A DNA stretch of 64,000 nt, taken from contig JAQTUX010000001.1 of NCBI GenBank assembly GCA_028707125.1, positions 863,923 to 927,922 on the forward strand, in the 5' to 3' direction. The notes beneath the pieces were generated by a model. It was not told the DNA's origin. It searched no databases and worked only from the letters and a program-made list of their open reading frames with translations. The stretch's first letter is position 1. Each line of letters starts with the position of its first letter. The stretch is from Candidatus Omnitrophota bacterium. GTDB taxonomy: Bacteria; Omnitrophota; Gorgyraeia; Gygaellales; JAQTUX01. Positions 15,010 through 23,022 of the stretch are shown here, piece by piece. The position numbers and the translations under genes were made by a program.

Positions 15010-15239
15010 CTGATTGTCTCAGCGGGTGACGCCGAGCGGGCACAGAATTTCGGGAGGGGTGACGTCGTTTTGAGGGCTCCCGCCGCGCGGACCCGCCAAG
15101 ACATCTGGCGGGGAGCACGGCGGGAAACAAAACGACGGCAGGACCCCTCCCCTCAGAGTTACAATCTAGATACTTCGGCGGTGATTTATTGACAAGGCCG
15201 CCTCAGTATCAACACCGAGCAGCATACGAAGGTGTTGAC
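15010..15239. repeat. 230-bp direct repeat, copy B (between hepT and yggS)
   Basis: The partner of 13989-14218. Its end GGTGTTGACT again offers a -35-like TTGACT (15235-15240), with TATGATAAT at 15253-15261, so it may serve as the promoter region of yggS at 15270. Either the repeat carries an outward -35 half or the yggS upstream region was duplicated together with the toxin-antitoxin genes. Confidence 0.9.
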
Positions 15240-15269
15240 TTCCTCGATAGATTATGATAATTTAAGGCG

Positions 15270-15917
15270 ATGATTAGGGAGAATATTGCCCGCATAAGAG
15301 AGGAAATATCGGCTGTTTGCGGGAAAATCGGCCGTGACCCTAAGGAAATCAGGATTATTGCCGTATCAAAAGGCAGGTCAATAGAGGAAATTGAGGAAGT
15401 TCTGGCCTGCGGCATCACTGATATCGGCGAAAATAAGGTCCAGGAAGCCAAGCGCAAGATTAAAGGTTTAAGCGCCAAGTTGCACATGGTTGGACACCTG
15501 CAGTCAAACAAGTCCAAGGGCGCTGTTGAGCTCTTTGATCTGATACATTCTGTGGACAGCTTTGAACTCGCTGAAGCCATTGATAAACAGGCGGCAAAAC
15601 TCGGCAAAGTCCAGGATATCCTGATCGAGGTCAACACTTCCGGCGAAAAGAGCAAATTCGGCATAAGGCCGGACGACCTTATCCTGCTTATCGGCCGGAT
15701 AAGAGAGCTTAAACACATTCGCGTCAAGGGGCTGATGACAATGGCGCCTGTGGCGGATAACCCCGAGGAAATAAGGCCGTATTTCAGGAAGTTAAGGGAG
15801 TTAAGAGACCGGGAACATCTGGCAGAACTATCAATGGGAATGAGCGATGACTATAAGGTCGCCATAGAAGAAGGCGCCACAATAGTGCGCCTGGGCAGGG
15901 CGATATTTGAAAAGTAG
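15270..15917 (+). CDS. yggS: YggS/PLPBP family pyridoxal-phosphate homeostasis protein
   Basis: A 215-residue single-domain PLP-binding protein with the alanine-racemase-like TIM barrel. The PLP lysine is in IIAVSKGRS (about residue 34); other family blocks are DIGENKVQEA, HMVGHLQSNK, HSVDSFELAEAI, EVNTSGEKSKFG, LMTMAP and LSMGMSDDYKVAIEEGAT-xVRLG at the end. It buffers PLP in the cytoplasm and is often next to proC, as here. The start ATG at 15270 gives a normal N-terminus. Its stop is 25 bases before the proC start. Confidence 0.94.
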   Translation: MIRENIARIREEISAVCGKIGRDPKEIRIIAVSKGRSIEEIEEVLACGITDIGENKVQEAKRKIKGLSAKLHMVGHLQSNKSKGAVELFDLIHSVDSFELAEAIDKQAAKLGKVQDILIEVNTSGEKSKFGIRPDDLILLIGRIRELKHIRVKGLMTMAPVADNPEEIRPYFRKLRELRDREHLAELSMGMSDDYKVAIEEGATIVRLGRAIFEK

Positions 15918-15942
15918 CGAGTAGAGAGTGGCAAGTAGCGAG

Positions 15943-16773
15943 ATGAAGAAGATCATAGGTATAATCGGTTTTGGCAATATGGGTTCGGCGATCGCCGGCA
16001 GGGCAAAGGCCGCGTATCAAGTTTGCGTATTTGATAAAGACAATGCCAAACTCAAGGGCCTGGCAGGCATAGATGCCGCGGGCAGCGTTTCCGAACTTAT
16101 TAATAAGTCAGAAATAATAATACTGGCTGTAAAACCGCAGGACTTTGAGCCGCTGCTTAATGAAATTGGCAGCGGCATAAAAGATAAATTGGCGGTCTCT
16201 ATCGCCGCTGGAGTTGCCACGACTTACGTTGAGAAACGCCTGCGCGGAGCGCGGGTTGCGCGGGTTATGCCGAATATGCCGGCAAAGATCGGCAAAGGCG
16301 TTTCCTGCGTTACGGCAGGCAGGTCGGCAACGCCGGATGATATCAAGGCAACAAAAGATATATTCGCTAATTTAGGGCAGGTTATGGCATTGAAGGAAGA
16401 GATGATGGACGCGGCAACCGCGGTTTCCGGCAGCGGCCCGGGTTTTTATTTCAACGAAGTTGAAAGCCGCCCTGATGAGCATAAACAAAATTGCTATGAG
16501 TTCCAGGAGGATTTTATCTCGCGGCTGAGCAAGGCGGCTGAGGCAGCGGGTTTTGACGAAAAAGACGCCCATTTTTTAGCGCATCATACTGTCACGGGCA
16601 GTGAGTTATTGCTTAAGGCCGGCAGCCTGAATGCCGCGCAGTTGAGGGATCAAGTCGCTTCAAAGGGCGGCACTACCGAAGCAGGGTTAAAGGTTTTGCA
16701 GGCAGGAGGGGATCTGGTTGAGGCGGTTAAGGCCGCGGCAGAACGCGCGGCAGAACTTTCCAGGAAGGAGTGA
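15943..16773 (+). CDS. proC: Pyrroline-5-carboxylate reductase with an unusual insertion
   Basis: ProC catalyses the last step of proline synthesis with NAD(P)H. The Rossmann motif IGFGNMGSAIAG is at the N-terminus, then ILAVKPQDF, RVMPNMPAKIGKG and, in the dimer domain, AVSGSGPGF and LRDQVASKGGTTEAGL. After SGSGP the usual short helix is replaced by a longer segment (FNEVESRPDEHKQNCYEFQE), an apparent insertion of roughly 15-20 residues that contains a cysteine and many charges. The frame is open on both sides, so this is not an obvious frameshift. ATG 15943 is chosen over GTG 15928 because the family begins right at the Rossmann strand; 276 residues result. Confidence 0.88.
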   Translation: MKKIIGIIGFGNMGSAIAGRAKAAYQVCVFDKDNAKLKGLAGIDAAGSVSELINKSEIIILAVKPQDFEPLLNEIGSGIKDKLAVSIAAGVATTYVEKRLRGARVARVMPNMPAKIGKGVSCVTAGRSATPDDIKATKDIFANLGQVMALKEEMMDAATAVSGSGPGFYFNEVESRPDEHKQNCYEFQEDFISRLSKAAEAAGFDEKDAHFLAHHTVTGSELLLKAGSLNAAQLRDQVASKGGTTEAGLKVLQAGGDLVEAVKAAAERAAELSRKE

Positions 16774-16778
16774 AGGAT

Positions 16779-17639
16779 ATGGGTAAGATCGGCATTATCG
16801 GAGGAAGCGGGCTTTACAAAATAGAAGGTATTAAGAATATAAGGGAAAAAGAGGTTGATACGCCTTTCGGCGCGCCTTCAGATAATTTTATTCTGGGAGA
16901 ACTTGAGGGTAAGGAAGTGGTGTTTCTGCCGCGGCACGGAGTAGGCCACAGGATCTCGCCCAGCGAGATAAATTACCGCGCGAACATATTCGCCATGAAA
17001 GTTCTGGGCGTGGACAGGATCATTTCCGTCTCCGCCTGCGGCAGCTTAAGGGAAGAGCTCAGGCCTCTGGACTTTGTGCTTCCCGGACAATTTGTGGACA
17101 GGACAAACCAGGCGCGCAAGATGACCTTTTTCAGCGGCGGCATCGTCGCCCATATATCCTTCGCGGAGCCGGTCTGCCGCAACCTGTTGGAAAGCGTTTA
17201 CAAGACGGCCAGATCAGAGGGCATATCCATACACAAGGACAAGACATATCTGAATATGGAAGGCCCGGCGTTTTCCACTATCGCGGAATCCAATCTATAT
17301 AGAAGCTGGGGAATGGATATAATAGGTATGACCAATATGGCTGAGGCGCGGCTGGCAAGAGAGGCGGAGATCTGCTATGTTACGCTGGCGGCTATAACCG
17401 ACTATGACTGCTGGTATCCCGAACATGATAAGGTCACCATTGAGATGATCATCAACAATCTTAATAAGAACGTGGACAATGCCAAGAATATAATAAAGCA
17501 AGCGGTGAAGAATATGCCGCAAAGCTCCGATTGCGGCTGCGGGAGCGCGCTTCAATACGCCATTCTGACCGACAGAAAGGCCATACCGGTAAAGGTCAAA
17601 AGGCAGTTGGCCCCGATCATCGGGAAATATATCAAGTGA
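16779..17639 (+). CDS. mtnP: 5'-methylthioadenosine/purine phosphorylase (MtnP family)
   Basis: A 286-residue nucleoside phosphorylase of the PNP/MTAP family, releasing adenine (or hypoxanthine) and ribose phosphate from methylthioadenosine or related nucleosides. Visible motifs are IGIIGGSGLY at the N-terminus with the phosphate-binding serine, LPRHGVGHRISPSEINYRAN, SVSACGSLREEL, the substrate region LNMEGPAFST and MDIIGMTNMAEARLAREAEI, then TDYDCW. ATG 16779 with GAAGGA upstream is preferred to the GTG at 16770. The substrate (MTA against methylthioinosine) cannot be fixed by eye. Stop and ileS start overlap (TGATG). Confidence 0.88.
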   Translation: MGKIGIIGGSGLYKIEGIKNIREKEVDTPFGAPSDNFILGELEGKEVVFLPRHGVGHRISPSEINYRANIFAMKVLGVDRIISVSACGSLREELRPLDFVLPGQFVDRTNQARKMTFFSGGIVAHISFAEPVCRNLLESVYKTARSEGISIHKDKTYLNMEGPAFSTIAESNLYRSWGMDIIGMTNMAEARLAREAEICYVTLAAITDYDCWYPEHDKVTIEMIINNLNKNVDNAKNIIKQAVKNMPQSSDCGCGSALQYAILTDRKAIPVKVKRQLAPIIGKYIK

Positions 17640-20422
17640 TGGACTATAAATCTACTCTGAATCTTCCCAAGACAGATTTCCCCATGAAGGCCGACCTGCC
17701 TAATCGCGAGCCGCTCCTGCTGCGGAAATGGCAGGGAGAAGATATCTATAAGCTTATCCTGCGAAAAACCGCCGCCGGGAGCAAATATATCCTTCATGAC
17801 GGCCCTCCTTATGCCAACGGGAACATCCATATCGGCCACGCCCTGAATAAAACCCTCAAAGATATTATCGTAAAATACAAGGCCATGCGCGGGTTTAATT
17901 CGGCGTACGTGCCGGGATGGGACTGCCACGGCCTGCCGGTAGAGCACCAGTTATTCAAAGAGCTCAAGATCAATAAATACCAGATCGCGCAGGTTGATTT
18001 CAGAAAAAAGGCCTATGATTATGCCCTGAAATATGTGGCTATCCAGAAAGAGGAATTCAGGCGCTTGGGGATCTTTGGCGAATGGTCTCATCCTTACCTG
18101 ACGCTGGATAAGGATTATGAAGAGAGCATAGTCGGCTCCTTTAACGCCCTGGTCAAGAAGGGATATGTTTACCGCGGCTTAAAGCCGGTGAACTGGTGTT
18201 ATAGATGTGAAACCGCTCTTGCCGAAGCGGAGGTAGAATATGAAAACCATACCTCGCCGTCCATATTTGTCAAATTCAAGCTGGATGAGACCGGGGATTT
18301 CGGCAAAGAAAGTTATCTGGTCATCTGGACGACGACCCCCTGGACGCTGATCGCCAATGTGGCAGTGGCGGTCCATCCTCGGTTCGTTTATCATTACGTC
18401 AAGACCGACAAGGGAAATCTGATCATAGCCAAAGACCTCCTGCCCAACGTTTTATCGCTTTCAGGCATAGAAAAGTACGAAGTGCTTAAGGAAGTAAAAG
18501 GCAAAGACCTCGAGGGCCTGAATTACGTCCATCCTTTCGGGCTGAGAAACGGCCGTGTGGTGCTGGCGGATTATGTTTCGTCTGAAGAAGGAAGCGGTCT
18601 GGTGCATACAGCGCCCGGCCACGGCAACGAAGATTATTTTACCGGCATCAAATATAAATTGGATATAGTCATGCCGGTTGACAGCAAAGGGAATTTTGAT
18701 GCCGGCGCCGGAGAGTTCAAGGGGTTGAGCGTCCATGACGCGAACAAGCCCATATTAGAGAAGCTGCAAGGTTTGGGCGCCCTGCTTTGGTCAGGGCAGA
18801 TCCAGCATTCCTATCCGCATTGCTGGCGCTGTAAGAATCCCGTGATCTTCAGGGCGACCCGGCAGTGGTTTTTAAATATTGATTTCCGGGAAGAAGGCGC
18901 TAAGGATACCTTGCGGCAGCGGCTCCTGGAAACGATAAAGAGAGATATCGTATGGATCCCGGGGTCAGGCAAGGAGAGGATCTCCGGCATGGTAGAATTG
19001 CGCCCGGACTGGTGCCTGTCCCGACAGAGATATTGGGGCGTACCCATTCCAGCGCTGGCGTGTAATAGCTGCAAAGAAGAATTTTTAGAGCCGGCGGTAA
19101 TTGAAAAATTCGCCAAATTTACAAAAGAAGAAGGAAGCGATTGCTGGTTTCAGAGAGACGTAAAGGACTTTTTACCGGCAGGCCTGAAATGCCCGCGCTG
19201 CGGCAAGGCGGATTTTTCTAAAGGCAGCGATATATTGGACGTCTGGTTTGATTCGGGGGTCAGCCATCAGGCAGTGCTGAACAAGCGCGAAGAATTAGGC
19301 GGCAGCCCCGCTGAATTATACCTGGAAGGGTCTGACCAGCATCGCGGATGGTTCCAGTCATCCTTGATCCCGTCCATGTGCATTGATGGCCATCCGCCGT
19401 TTAAGGCGGTGCTGACGCACGGCTTTGTGGTTGACGGCGAAGGAAAGAAGATGTCAAAGTCGCAGGGCAACGTTATAGCGCCTCAGGATATCATCAAGAA
19501 TTACGGGGCGGACATCCTGCGGCTGTGGGTGGCGTCCAGCGATTATAACGAAGATATCCGTATTTCAAAAGAGATATTGACCCGCCTTTCAGAAGGGTAT
19601 CGTAAGATCAGGAATACGGTGAGGTTTATATTGAGCAACATCTATGATTTTAACCCCGATACGGATAAGGCCGGCGAAGATGATTTAAAAAATATCGACC
19701 GGTGGATATTACGGGAAGCGAATGTTTTATTACAGAACGCGGAGAAAGCGTATGATTCTTTTGTTTTTCATCAGGCTTATAAATTGATCTATGATTTTTG
19801 TAATCAAGACCTTTCTATGGGCTATCTGGATATGGTAAAGGGGAGGCTTTACACGACATATCCCCCTGATTCAAAAGAGAGGAGAGCGGCGCAGACGGCG
19901 ATCTATGAACTATTAAGCATTTTAGTAAGGTTAATGGCGCCGATACTGGCATTTACCGCGGAAGAGATCTGGGAGAATATGCCCAAGGAGAAAAAAGATG
20001 TTTCAGCGGTCAGCGTGCATGCTTTAGATCTCCCCCAACCTGAAAATATTGAGATAACAAAAGAAATGGCTGATTTTGATTCAGGCGTTATGCTGTGCAG
20101 GCCTTATGTAGCGAAGGCATTAGAGGAAAAACGCGCCGCGGGCCTCATCGGCAGTTCCTTTGACGCGAAAATTAAACTGTTGACAAATAACGAAGAAAGA
20201 TATACATTTCTATCAAGTTTAGAAGGCGACCTTTGCGAGATTTTCAAGGTTTCGCAGGTAGAGGTCAAGCGGCAGGACGATCTAGATAAGGATTTTGCCG
20301 TTGAGGTTGATAAGGCGGACGGCATAAAGTGCGAACGCTGCTGGAATTATTCGCGTCCGGCGGAAACTGAAAAGGCGGGCCCGTACATCTGCGCGAGGTG
20401 CGCGAAAGCAATGGGAGGATAA
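17639..20422 (+). CDS. ileS: Isoleucyl-tRNA synthetase
   Basis: IleS (927 residues) charges tRNA-Ile. The class I signature HIGH is at about residues 64-67 (GNIHIGHALNKT), the editing domain includes TTTPWTLIAN and the signature KMSKS is at about 603-607 (GKKMSKSQGNVI). The anticodon-binding domain and a C-terminal zinc finger (CERCWNY...CARC) complete a bacterial-type enzyme. The open frame extends to 17531 but the family N-terminus (LPKTDFPMKADLPNREP) follows the ATG at 17639, which overlaps the mtnP stop. Confidence 0.97.
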   Translation: MDYKSTLNLPKTDFPMKADLPNREPLLLRKWQGEDIYKLILRKTAAGSKYILHDGPPYANGNIHIGHALNKTLKDIIVKYKAMRGFNSAYVPGWDCHGLPVEHQLFKELKINKYQIAQVDFRKKAYDYALKYVAIQKEEFRRLGIFGEWSHPYLTLDKDYEESIVGSFNALVKKGYVYRGLKPVNWCYRCETALAEAEVEYENHTSPSIFVKFKLDETGDFGKESYLVIWTTTPWTLIANVAVAVHPRFVYHYVKTDKGNLIIAKDLLPNVLSLSGIEKYEVLKEVKGKDLEGLNYVHPFGLRNGRVVLADYVSSEEGSGLVHTAPGHGNEDYFTGIKYKLDIVMPVDSKGNFDAGAGEFKGLSVHDANKPILEKLQGLGALLWSGQIQHSYPHCWRCKNPVIFRATRQWFLNIDFREEGAKDTLRQRLLETIKRDIVWIPGSGKERISGMVELRPDWCLSRQRYWGVPIPALACNSCKEEFLEPAVIEKFAKFTKEEGSDCWFQRDVKDFLPAGLKCPRCGKADFSKGSDILDVWFDSGVSHQAVLNKREELGGSPAELYLEGSDQHRGWFQSSLIPSMCIDGHPPFKAVLTHGFVVDGEGKKMSKSQGNVIAPQDIIKNYGADILRLWVASSDYNEDIRISKEILTRLSEGYRKIRNTVRFILSNIYDFNPDTDKAGEDDLKNIDRWILREANVLLQNAEKAYDSFVFHQAYKLIYDFCNQDLSMGYLDMVKGRLYTTYPPDSKERRAAQTAIYELLSILVRLMAPILAFTAEEIWENMPKEKKDVSAVSVHALDLPQPENIEITKEMADFDSGVMLCRPYVAKALEEKRAAGLIGSSFDAKIKLLTNNEERYTFLSSLEGDLCEIFKVSQVEVKRQDDLDKDFAVEVDKADGIKCERCWNYSRPAETEKAGPYICARCAKAMGG

Positions 20423-20424
20423 AA

Positions 20425-20820
20425 TTGAAGAAGAGACAGACAAAGAAACTGACAAAGAAACAATTGAATGATTTCAAGAAACTGATCATAAAGAGAAAAG
20501 AAGAGATGCTTGACGACATAAGGCATATGTCGGAAAACACGCTGAGGAAGTCCCAAAAAGATAATTCCGGGGATATCTCGGGATACACTTACCATATGGC
20601 GGATGTTGCCACGGACACCTATGACCGCGAGTTCTCAATGGGCATCGCCTCCAATGAGAGGCAGCTGCTGTATGAAGTAGATGAGGCCCTGAAAAAGATC
20701 AAAGACGGCACCTACGGTATCTGCGAGGATTGCGAGAAGATCATTCCCAAGACCCGCCTTAAGGCCATACCTTACGTAAAACTTTGCCTAAAGTGCCAGA
20801 AAGAAAGAGAAAAAAGATAA
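20425..20820 (+). CDS. DksA/TraR-family zinc-finger protein
   Basis: 131 residues from a TTG start at 20425, chosen because GGGAGG ends seven bases before it and the ileS stop lies just upstream. The N-terminal half is a highly charged coiled-coil hairpin (LNDFKKLIIKRKEEMLDDI...); the C-terminal half has the family zinc finger GICEDCEKIIPKTRLKAIPY...CLKC. Members bind the secondary channel of RNA polymerase or are spore/plasmid relatives. The long charged N-terminus and the ileS-lspA context resemble DksA-like genes of other bacteria. Specific function is not known. Confidence 0.85.
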   Translation: MKKRQTKKLTKKQLNDFKKLIIKRKEEMLDDIRHMSENTLRKSQKDNSGDISGYTYHMADVATDTYDREFSMGIASNERQLLYEVDEALKKIKDGTYGICEDCEKIIPKTRLKAIPYVKLCLKCQKEREKR

Positions 20821-21242
20821 TCCTTTTATTATCTTTCATTTTATTACTTGACCAGGCAACGAAGTTATACTTCAGCAGCCGTTTCTCGCCAGGCGAGTCC
20901 TTACCGATAATCAAAAACATCCTGCATTTTACGCTTGTGTTTAACACAGGCGCGGCATTCGGCATATTCAAGGACCAGGCGTCTGTATTTGTGCTGATAG
21001 GGATACTGGCGGTCTGTTTTATAATCTTTAATCTTCGGCGTGACGGCGCATCCGGGCGTTGGGCGCTGCTGCTGATCCTTGCCGGCGCCATAGGAAATCT
21101 TATAGACAGGGCGCGCCTGGGTTACGTGATCGACTTCATTGATTTCCGCGTCTGGCCCGTATTCAATATCGCCGATTCCGCCATTACCATCGGCGCTGTC
21201 TGGCTTTTCATCAGCGCATTTTTACGAAAGCAAAAAGCGTAG
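20784..21242 (+). CDS. lspA: Lipoprotein signal peptidase (signal peptidase II)
   Basis: LspA cleaves the signal peptide of prolipoproteins in the inner membrane after Lgt has attached diacylglycerol. Four transmembrane segments are visible, with the family blocks LDQATKLYFSS, FTLVFNTGAAFGIF, AGAIGNLIDRARLGYVIDFI and FNIADSAITIG; the catalytic aspartates are in the NLIDR and NIADS motifs. The start is either TTG 20784 or GTG 20793 (152 or 149 residues); both overlap the previous gene. It is followed after 6 bases by lgt, so the two maturation enzymes are paired. Confidence 0.95.
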   Translation: MPKVPERKRKKIILLLSFILLLDQATKLYFSSRFSPGESLPIIKNILHFTLVFNTGAAFGIFKDQASVFVLIGILAVCFIIFNLRRDGASGRWALLLILAGAIGNLIDRARLGYVIDFIDFRVWPVFNIADSAITIGAVWLFISAFLRKQKA

Positions 21243-21248
21243 AACTTT

Positions 21249-21983
21249 ATGCACCCAGTCATTTGTACAATCGGGCCGTTCACAGTATACTCCTACGGCC
21301 TTATGGTGGTCGCCGGATTCCTGCTTGCCTTGTTCCTGGCGAAAAGGCAGGCGCCGAAATACGGCATAGACCCGCAGCTTCTATCTAATCTCTGTTTTCT
21401 GCTTCTTGTTTCGGGAGTGCTCGGCGCGCGGATATTTTATGTGGCGCTGCACTTTTCTTTGTTCAGGGACAACCCGTTTGAAATATTTTTGCTTAACAGG
21501 GGCGGCTTGAGCTGGTTCGGCGGCTTGTTTTTCGCTGCGGCAGGCAGCGTATTTTATTTGCGCAAAAAGAAGGCCGGTGTATTTTTGCACCTTGATTTCC
21601 TGGCGCCCTACATCGCTCTGGCTCAGGCAGTGGGAAGGATAGGGTGTTTCCTGAACGGCTGCTGTTTCGGTTATCCTTCCGATAATGGGGTGTATTTTCC
21701 GGTTCATGGAGCGCGGCTGGTCCCTGTCCAGCTTTATTCCGCGTTGTCGCTCTTCGTCATCTTTCTGCTGCTCAGGTCTTTTCAGGGGCGTATGCTCAAG
21801 CGCGGCTCTCTATTTTCCCTGTATCTGTTGTTCGCTTCCGCCGAAAGATTTCTTAGCGAATTTCTAAGAGCGGAGGAGCGCCTGTTTTTCGCTGGCCTCA
21901 GCATATTCCAGTGGATATGCGCAGGCATATTTCTGGCATCCCTTATCGCATTAGTCGCAATAAAACTCAATCGACAAAAATAG
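21249..21983 (+). CDS. lgt: Prolipoprotein diacylglyceryl transferase
   Basis: Lgt (244 residues) transfers diacylglycerol from phosphatidylglycerol to the lipobox cysteine. The polytopic protein begins HPVICTIGPFTVYSYGLMVV, with the essential YGL region, and contains GLSWFGGLF, the signature GRIGCFLNGCCFG (about residues 132-144), and PVQLYSALSLF; a terminal ERFLSEFLR resembles the usual ER-x2-EFxR motif. It is slightly short but complete. The stop is followed directly by a repeat-rich stretch without genes. Confidence 0.95.
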   Translation: MHPVICTIGPFTVYSYGLMVVAGFLLALFLAKRQAPKYGIDPQLLSNLCFLLLVSGVLGARIFYVALHFSLFRDNPFEIFLLNRGGLSWFGGLFFAAAGSVFYLRKKKAGVFLHLDFLAPYIALAQAVGRIGCFLNGCCFGYPSDNGVYFPVHGARLVPVQLYSALSLFVIFLLLRSFQGRMLKRGSLFSLYLLFASAERFLSEFLRAEERLFFAGLSIFQWICAGIFLASLIALVAIKLNRQK

Positions 21984-21985
21984 TC

Positions 21986-22059
21986 CGTCATTGCGAGCCC
22001 CGCATTTGTCTGGGCGAAGCGACCGAAGGGAGTCCCGAGCGAAGTCGAGGGGCAATCTC
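21986..22059. repeat. Dispersed CGTCATTGCGAG-type repeat
   Basis: Begins CGTCATTGCGAGCCC and ends GGGGCAATCTC, with inner GAAGCGACCGAAGGGAGTCCC and CGAGCGAAGTCGAGG able to form hairpins. Repeats with this wording are scattered through many bacterial genomes (recalled, not searched). No gene lies between 21984 and 22370; the stretch holds this repeat, the element at 22072 and the lipoprotein promoter. Confidence 0.65.
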
Positions 22060-22071
22060 TTTTTGCGGCTG

Positions 22072-22200
22072 GATTGTCTGTGTTTCGCGGCAGCGGGGCC
22101 TGCCGCCGAGCCACCCTATCCGTGCTCATTTTCCATAACAGACGGGAGGACTGCGCGCGGATAGGGGACCTGTCTCGGCGTCACCCGCTGAGACAATCAG
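22072..22200. repeat. Small element with inverted GATTGTCT ends
   Basis: Starts GATTGTCT (22072-22079) and ends AGACAATC (22191-22198). The right end is the reverse complement of the CTGATTGTCTCAGCGGGTGA sequence found at 13766, 13989 and 15010. Inside, GCCGAG..CTCGGC and CCCTATCCG..CGGATAGGG pair into a long hairpin. It has the look of a non-autonomous miniature element. Confidence 0.6.
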
Positions 22201-22237
22201 AACTACTTAACCCCTCGCCCGCAATGTAACTACCCAC

Positions 22238-22257
22238 TTTCCTATTCAGATAGGAAA
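22238..22257. terminator. Hairpin upstream of the lipoprotein gene
   Basis: An 8-bp hairpin, TTTCCTAT-TCAG-ATAGGAAA, not followed by a long T-run on the plus strand (CAGTTTCTT follows). It could end transcription from lgt weakly or be part of a repeat. Confidence 0.4.
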
Positions 22258-22298
22258 CAGTTTCTTATCCGTTCCGTAGAATACATCTCCTGTTATCC

Positions 22299-22327
22299 TT
22301 GTTTTGCCTGCTTCTAAGTAGTATAAT
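22299..22327 (+). promoter_or_regulatory. Promoter of the small lipoprotein gene
   Basis: TTGTTT at 22299-22304 and TATAAT at 22322-22327 with 17 bp between them; ribosome site AGGAG at 22361 before the ATG at 22371. Confidence 0.6.
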
Positions 22328-22370
22328 ATGGTTCAACGTAAAATGTTAGGAGTTCAAAATAGGAGTGATA

Positions 22371-22775
22371 ATGTTTAAAAAAATATTTCTTCTGAAATTC
22401 AAAGTGGTTTTGTTATCGGTTGTATCGTTAATGGTTTTTATGTTTGTTTCAGGGTGTGCTACTATGGGTAGCGGAAGATTCATGTTGCGACAGGACTTGA
22501 TAGTTAATCAGTATGATACAATAAAAGAAATCGTGATTGAGGAAGCTGCAAATAACGGCTTTAGTCATCTCGTTTCAGAAGTAAAGCCATCACAGTTTAA
22601 TAATTGGAGAGGTCAATTATATTTTGCGTTAAAAACTCCGAGTGGAACCGATCAACTTTATGTTAAGCTTGGGAAAAAAGGAGACCAATTTTCTGTGTAT
22701 ATGTATGGTGCGGGAACAAGAGCAAACCCCGATAGCGCCATCAAAGCTATCACTACCCGGCTTAATCAACTATAA
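22371..22775 (+). CDS. Small predicted lipoprotein of unknown function
   Basis: 134 residues. A basic start and hydrophobic stretch (VVLLSVVSLMVFMFVSGC) end in a lipobox with cysteine at about residue 29, so it should be lipidated by the Lgt/LspA pair encoded just upstream. The mature part (MLRQDLIVNQYDTIKEIVIEEA, later YVKLGKKGDQFSVYMYGAG) is unrecognised, perhaps a compact alpha/beta domain. ATG 22371, behind AGGAG, is preferred to GTG 22365. Codon use is more AT-rich than the flanking housekeeping genes and repeats surround it, so it may be acquired. Confidence 0.72.
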   Translation: MFKKIFLLKFKVVLLSVVSLMVFMFVSGCATMGSGRFMLRQDLIVNQYDTIKEIVIEEAANNGFSHLVSEVKPSQFNNWRGQLYFALKTPSGTDQLYVKLGKKGDQFSVYMYGAGTRANPDSAIKAITTRLNQL

Positions 22776-22796
22776 AGATCTTTTAGCGCCTTGTAA

Positions 22797-23013
22797 ATGA
22801 ACCTGAACGTTTTCGAGCGAATTTGAGGTTTTAGGCAAAGCAGCTCGAGCAGCGAGGGAATTCCGACCCCAAAGGGTCGGAATGCGAGGACTGTCCGAGC
22901 CCTTTTTGCTAGAGCAAAAAGGGCGAGTTCCGCAGCACCGAGCTGCGAGAGACCTTTGCCGGCCCGCCGAAGGCGGGCAAAACCGATATGAGCGAGGAAA
23001 CGGTCAGGTTCAT
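22797..23013 (+). ncRNA. Structured RNA-like element, copy 2 (HEARO/omega-RNA-like)
   Basis: 217 bp, the partner of 11413-11640 in opposite orientation. Ends ATGAACCTGA and TCAGGTTCAT pair and the stem continues to about 16 bp with one mismatch. Internal hairpins: TTCCGACCC-CAAA-GGGTCGGAA, CCCTTTTTGC-TAGA-GCAAAAAGGG and GCCCGCC-GAA-GGCGGGC. Compared with copy 1, three helices (ends, first and last hairpin) have different bases but still pair, while GCGAGGACTGTC, GAGTTCCGCA, GAGCTGCGAGAGACC and AAAACCGATATGAGCGAGG are kept. Both copies are preceded by GTAA and followed by AGRATA. The rluD ATG lies 9 bases after its end. Family assignment is tentative; the structured character is clear. Confidence 0.75.
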
Positions 23014-23022
23014 AGGATAGAT

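Noticed and set aside
14932-15192. 86-residue open frame across the terminator and repeat copy B
   Set aside because: It has no ribosome site, contains the terminator stem and most of it is the fold-back repeat that is also present in copy A outside this frame.
22882-23022. N-terminal extension of rluD through the structured element
   Set aside because: Copy 1 of the element differs by indels that would shift the frame, and the family N-terminus starts just after ATG 23023.
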